A program made the translations under genes and the position numbers. Below, piece by piece: positions 59,033 through 64,000 of a stretch of DNA of 64,000 bases (the first letter of the stretch is position 1; every line of letters starts with the position of its first letter). Source of the DNA: Balanoglossus misakiensis (Eukaryota; Hemichordata). The stretch lies in NCBI GenBank assembly GCA_040954595.2, contig CM082577.2, positions 6,820,001-6,884,000 of the forward strand, given 5' to 3'. The notes below the pieces were generated by a model that saw only the letters and a program-made list of their open reading frames with translations, was not told the DNA's origin and searched no databases.

Positions 59033-59945
59033 GTGAGTACGTATGCACCTGTGTCAATTACTGAATTAGCCGTCAAATTTTTTGATTGTGAAGTTTATTT
59101 CGTGAGAGATATGAGTGTGCAAGGCTGTGCAAACTTGTATTTAGGATCTCTAAATCGTATTTTATTGATTATTGGTATTAGCATCGATCTCTCTGCAAAT
59201 TTACAGTCAAAATTTCGGCTACTTAGGCGCCGAATACCGATAATAATGGAACAACATAAAAGTCTTTCTTTACACACTAATGAATGTGTCAGGCAGTGCA
59301 GTTGCAATACTGGGTTTCTTCGCGTTAGCATGTTTAAATTTTAATTGTGAGTTACAGTTTGGCAGCACATAGTGAGTGTGGAAAACGGCTTTATGTTGGG
59401 TTTTTTATACGAGTGGAATAACCTAAGCTAAAATGTCTCTTGCATCATGTGACACGCGTTCATAAATTGCGATTGTTCAACGGCAGCTGCGTCGGCTGCT
59501 CCAACGTCCTATAGGCAGCAACTTTACACCGTAAAGTAGAAACAATTTAATCCCACGTGTGCGTGGCGCGTAGATCAGGTGCGAGCAGGCAGTGTGTGTT
59601 ATTCGTTTCCCCCAATTCCCACATCACCACGAAAGGTTCGCGCAAGACGCCGCAGATCACATGAGAGTTCATCTTGCAGTGACTTAAGTTTAGCGGCGCA
59701 GGTGCCAAAGTATATTTTTTATTTAGTTGCTCAGAATCCGTACAGATAATATTCCAGTGGAAAAGTCGAGTGTTCATGAATAAATAGTATATACCCGTAT
59801 GCAGTCACTGCAGGAGTTTGTAACTCATGCAGTGTCTGTTATATGCATAGGGGTAGAATCTTGGTAGTTGTAATTCTGTTCTTTCTTTCTGTCATAAATT
59901 CTTAGAAATCTAAAGATTTCGTTTACTTATACATAGCTGTTCTAC
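59033..59945. other. Putative first intron, left part; no exon seen
   Basis: Contains a GC-richer block at about 59440-59780 with GTTCATAAATTGCG, GGCAGCTGCG and CACGTGTGCGTGG motifs that looks like regulatory DNA. No convincing coding frame. Confidence 0.35.
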
Positions 59946-60069
59946 CAATCTGATTGAAACCATATGTAGAGAACGGCGACGTCTTTTACTTACGTCTGAG
60001 GCTGAGAAAACCGTACCGCATAAGTAAAAGACGTCGCCGTTCCCTACATCTGATTTCAATCAGATTGAT
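59946..60069. repeat. Long imperfect hairpin, arms of about 48 bp, loop of 28 bp
   Basis: The left arm at 59946-59992 (CAATCTGATTGAAAC to GACGTCTTTTACTTA) is the inverse of the right arm at 60021-60069 with only a few mismatches. Both arms contain AACGGCGACGTCTTTTACTT exactly. It is either a tiny foldback element or a transcribed hairpin. Confidence 0.75.
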
Positions 60070-63000
60070 GTTCTACTAAATGCAGCGGAAGATAACCAAA
60101 TTTATCTGCTGTACATCAGCTGCTTAATGTTCATTGAGATGGATCATTGGACAGATAAGGTACATCCAAGTAATTATTCTGAGCTACGTTTGGTTTTAAA
60201 TTAGTCTCCGGAGCTTCTTTTGTAATTGGGAGGTTCCTTAAACTCTTCCGTCACTGCCAGTGGCATGACACTCTGATCGGTATTGCGGTTTTGGGAACAG
60301 AGGAAGTGAAATGCACCGTGTAATCGCTCTTAATAGAATTCAACCAGGAAAGGAAAAATAATCACCAAGTAAAAGGGCAACCTGTCGATAATCACTATGG
60401 TAATTTCGCAGAAACCCTTATGATGTCACTAGATAATTTCACCAGAGAAAATATAAATGTCAGATTTGCTTATAATTTTCAGTTGTCATCTTTCAAATCA
60501 TGTCAAAGTTATTAGGATATAAGATAAAGCATGATGATGGCTTACAAAAAAAATCAAATCTTTCAGCGAGGTGGCTATGACTTTGTTTCTCGGTTTTGCG
60601 AACATGACGATCTACTTGAATTTTACGGTCATGAAGTGGGATTGTGTGATTACCAGATTTAACAGCGGGTTGGCAAGAGAAAGAATTAGACCGGAAAAAC
60701 GTGTGATCAAAAAAGGTGGAAATTTCTCAGTACATTAGGTGTACTGTGGAGAAGATATTTTGCGGAAAGATTTTTTTTTCCGCAGGAGATTTGAGATACG
60801 ATACATGTATGATGCTATCAATCAGTGTCTGCTGATAATGCATGCAATGAGTGGACTAAAGTCGAGTAATGTGTTCGTACTATATTGGTAATAAACTTGG
60901 TTATAATCTGTATTTTTCCCCCTCTAATCGATCATACATATAATATACCATAGATATGTGTCAGATATCAGAAAAAAATTAGACCAAATTACTGAATAAC
61001 TGTCACAACCTATGATGATAAATTAAGTGAACTTCTGTGAAGTTTGAGAGACCATTATATTGATTTCTCATGTGTGTAAATGTTTAAAAAGTGCCAGGCT
61101 ATAGGGCACACCTGGTCAGTTTAACGCCATTTGTTCCGATATCAAGTTGCGGCATTTATTGGCAGCACATTGATCTGCTTTTGTTGAAAACACAGATTTT
61201 TCGAGCGTTTCTCCTATCCGGTTGGAAACACGTGAGAAGTGGAAATTTATAGTGACTGCGTTCGATCTTTAGAAGACACCTGCTTTTCTGAGATGTGTGA
61301 GACACTGTATTTTATAAGTGTGCAATAGTTAAGAAAAGTGGAAACTGGTGCCTCGTATAAACAGATAGGCCTCTAAATGAATTTTCTTTTTGGTTTCATC
61401 AATCATACACTGAGATTTGTCGCAGAATTAGTGCCAGTAATTTGCAAATTAGAAAACTGCACTGTGACGACATAGTGAGTTGTATTTTATGTCACTTAAG
61501 ATTATAAACAGTTCTGTCTATAAAAAGAACCTTGCCCTTTGAAGGAAGCTTTCTTTGAGAACGACATGCCATCAATATTTTTGATAATGCTATGATGCTA
61601 CGTGCCATGTACAAGAAAAAGGATTTAATATTTTGCTTCAATTATGTATGAGTGCCAGTTTTACGGAAGGAAATAAACCACAAAGCGTTTGTCGGTCTGA
61701 AATCAGATTTCCCCTTCAGATGAAAAATTAATGCATTGTCTTTGTGAGTTGTGAGGAAGTCGTATTAATTCATAAATTCTGTTTAATCCACATCAAACCA
61801 TACACATGTATAAGTTATGATTGTCCAAAGACATGGGTTTATAGTGTGGTGTAAAGTGATACAAGGATTATGGCAAGTATGAACCTGCATGCCGCTTTTG
61901 TTCAGCATCGGAGAAGTCTGATCCCTGAGTGCACTAAATTTCTGACCGGCATGTAAGATACACACCACTTCTGTGCCTTACTTTTGTATGTAATCAATCA
62001 AAACATATAAAGTTGCATCCTTTGTACGGGTAATCTTGTAAGAAATCTCTTCTGTTAACTAGGATAGTTCATTTGGATTATTGTTAAGTCCTGTAAGGTA
62101 TTCTAATAATCTTCCTACCGGTAGTTCATGTCAGATCATCTTGTGTATAACCTTTTTTATTTAGTTTTGAGGAGATGGAGATGACTGAGCATGGTTAACC
62201 TATAAGCTTGATAATGTGTGGTTAAACCTTCGATGCAAAGTTTCGAATCTGGGGCAAGAACTCGATAAATTTGATTTTGGAGGCAATTATTCTGATTGTC
62301 GTACGTCTGTTTGTGTGCTGCCATTAAACATGTGAGTCAAGTGGGAGCCTATGAATCGGATTAAATGAGATGCTCAAAAGTCATCGATAAGGAATGAATT
62401 TTGTGAGGAGTTTGATAATTTGCGGGCAAATTTTCTTTAGCGACATATTCTTCTAAAGCACTCGTAAATTGTGCTGCTCCGCGCATCCCAAAGCAACAGT
62501 TATTCCTGTCATTGAGATTCTGCAGCGTCGCCGTGAAGAGAATTCTGCGAAAGCTGTTCAAGTGTCGGTGTCACATTTGAAGAGTCAACTGGGAACAATT
62601 AGAGATCAGGAGAAAAAAAATGGGACTCGTAGTGGTCGCACTCCGGTTTTTCAACGTGACACCTTTCGCTGTTTCCTTTTAATGGCGCGTATAAGGCCTG
62701 ATTAGGAAAGGCGCGGCGTGGAGCGCAGTTGGGATGTTAAGTGCTTTACCCTTGTCGGTAATTGGAAAGCCGGCGTGGGACACGAAAGCACTCCACGTGT
62801 GTGTACACTATACTCTGATTTCATTCATGTAAGCGCGATTTTTTTTCTTCCTGTGTGACACTGTTAAAAAGATGCGACTCTTATGATACATTGGAAAGTG
62901 CATGGGGCTTGCTTCTAGTGGTTAGTGTCAATTAAAATGATGCGGAGTACAGTACATACAGAAATTTTAGTTTTTAATCGCACGCTTTTGTGGAACCACA

Positions 63001-64000
63001 TAATGGATGTGTTCCTTTTATTTGCCACTGTTAAAATTAACCGTCTACACCCTGAACTACTGTCTGTTTTTGATGTCCTGACTCCATCTAATGACCCAAA
63101 GTTTCACATACGCTGTTTAACTAGTACTATAGTACATGTGTACTGTAAATACATTTTGTCAGAACTGTACATCTAAAAAAGCTTTGTAATGGTATGCTCC
63201 TTCACTACTCATGCAGTCTGACCTAAAACGCACATTTATGATCAGATTTTAGAGACTTTTATCCAACAGCTCCATGCAATAGTCATGCTTTTTTCCACTA
63301 AGAGCTTTTTTGTGAAAAGTGTTAGCCTTTGGATTTTACATCATCTGATGCTGTTGGGCTGGATGTACAGATTATCGCTATCTTGAGAAATGGCTGTGAC
63401 CTTTCATTGACACGTTAATCTGTGCATTCGATCATGTTTGTCCCGAAGAAATCTCCCAGGAGTGACATTTGCGTTAATGTCTGGATGCGAGAAGTCTTGC
63501 AAGAGACACCTTAAAAGAAAAGCACAATCTTTAACAGGACGTTCAGATGTCAGATGGGCCTGATAGATTCTAGTGGCAGAGATGAACGACTGTCTTATTT
63601 AACGAGCAGATTACTATACAACCCGGTCATACTTGATCTCGCTCGATCAGCGTCTCTCTTTCTGCGAAACTGATGTATGCGTGCGTGCGTGCCACCAGCG
63701 CTTTGCAGGTTATACCTTTGCGTATGATTTATTCACCCGGATCAGAGGGTATCAGCCATTGCCGGCCGTGATTGCTGTGATAGAAAATACTTTACTGCAG
63801 AATGGCACCGTGAGTGATCGCCGAACGTGGATATAAAACATTAAAAATGTGATAAAGGTGTCGCAAGCAAGGTCCATACACTTTTAATGTATTGTAGCTT
63901 AGCTACCTCCATCATCATGAACATCGCCCCAAATAGCCATATTTTAGCTTGCATGCAGTCAAATGCATATTTTTTTTTCTGTGTAGATATAAAGTTTTTT
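60070..64000. other. No gene recognised; probably intronic or regulatory
   Basis: Short frames only. A GC-richer patch at about 62470-62790 (TTCAAGTGTCGGTGTCACATTTGA-type text, ACAATTAGAG, a CTGATTAGG site) and another at about 63600-63830 stand out from AT-rich surroundings and may be enhancers or further leader exons. I could not support any exon. Confidence 0.4.

Noticed and set aside
1-64000. CRISPR arrays, operons, phage or bacterial mobile elements
   Set aside because: Spliced animal genes throughout; no regularly spaced repeats of the CRISPR kind.

Overview
This is animal (metazoan) nuclear DNA of about 38% G+C by eye. It has split genes with GT-AG introns, GC-richer exons inside AT-rich introns, many microsatellites and short non-autonomous transposon remnants. 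The gene set (TEX2, a death-domain TNF receptor, CYP1-like P450s, a cytosolic sulfotransferase, gamma-glutamyl hydrolase) and the genome texture suggest a marine invertebrate deuterostome such as an acorn worm, amphioxus or echinoderm. The sequence alone does not settle which.

Layout. At the left edge a minus-strand gene begins with a short signal-anchor exon (1537-1611) behind a CCAAT/ETS/CRE promoter, and the rest of it lies off the window. TEX2 runs on the plus strand from 3151 to 16632 (seven coding exons, one GC-AG intron, one candidate in-frame cassette exon). Two plus-strand paralogues of a membrane-anchored FkbM-type methyltransferase follow (20363-22704 and 34128-37107). They share every intron phase, and each carries a C-terminal half that looks like a catalytically dead NodB polysaccharide-deacetylase fold. 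Between them, on the minus strand, are a complete seven-exon death-domain TNF receptor (25170-29427) and a two-exon bHLH factor (31041-32142).

Next come two intronless tandem CYP1-like P450 genes (minus; 37709-39232 and 39876-41396), a 627-bp foldback element (41872-42498), an intronless cytosolic sulfotransferase (plus; 43632-44567) with a perfect DR3 nuclear-receptor element upstream, and an eight-exon gamma-glutamyl hydrolase (minus; 45443-48219). The P450 and sulfotransferase genes form a compact phase I/phase II detoxification neighbourhood.

From 48.3 kb to the right end I find no recognisable protein-coding gene. The region holds repeats, non-coding sequence that looks regulatory, and a promoter-like segment with CCAAT, octamer and TATA elements near 58.45-58.72 kb. 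Two apparently spliced leader exons follow it, so a gene whose coding part lies to the right may start here.

The least expected observations are the FkbM plus degenerate NodB architecture, the mosaic (gene-conversion-like) P450 pair with a lost C-helix tryptophan in one copy, the DR3 element before the sulfotransferase, a duplicated CCAAT-box segment upstream of the TNF receptor, and a roughly tenfold excess of the palindrome TACATGTA across the window.
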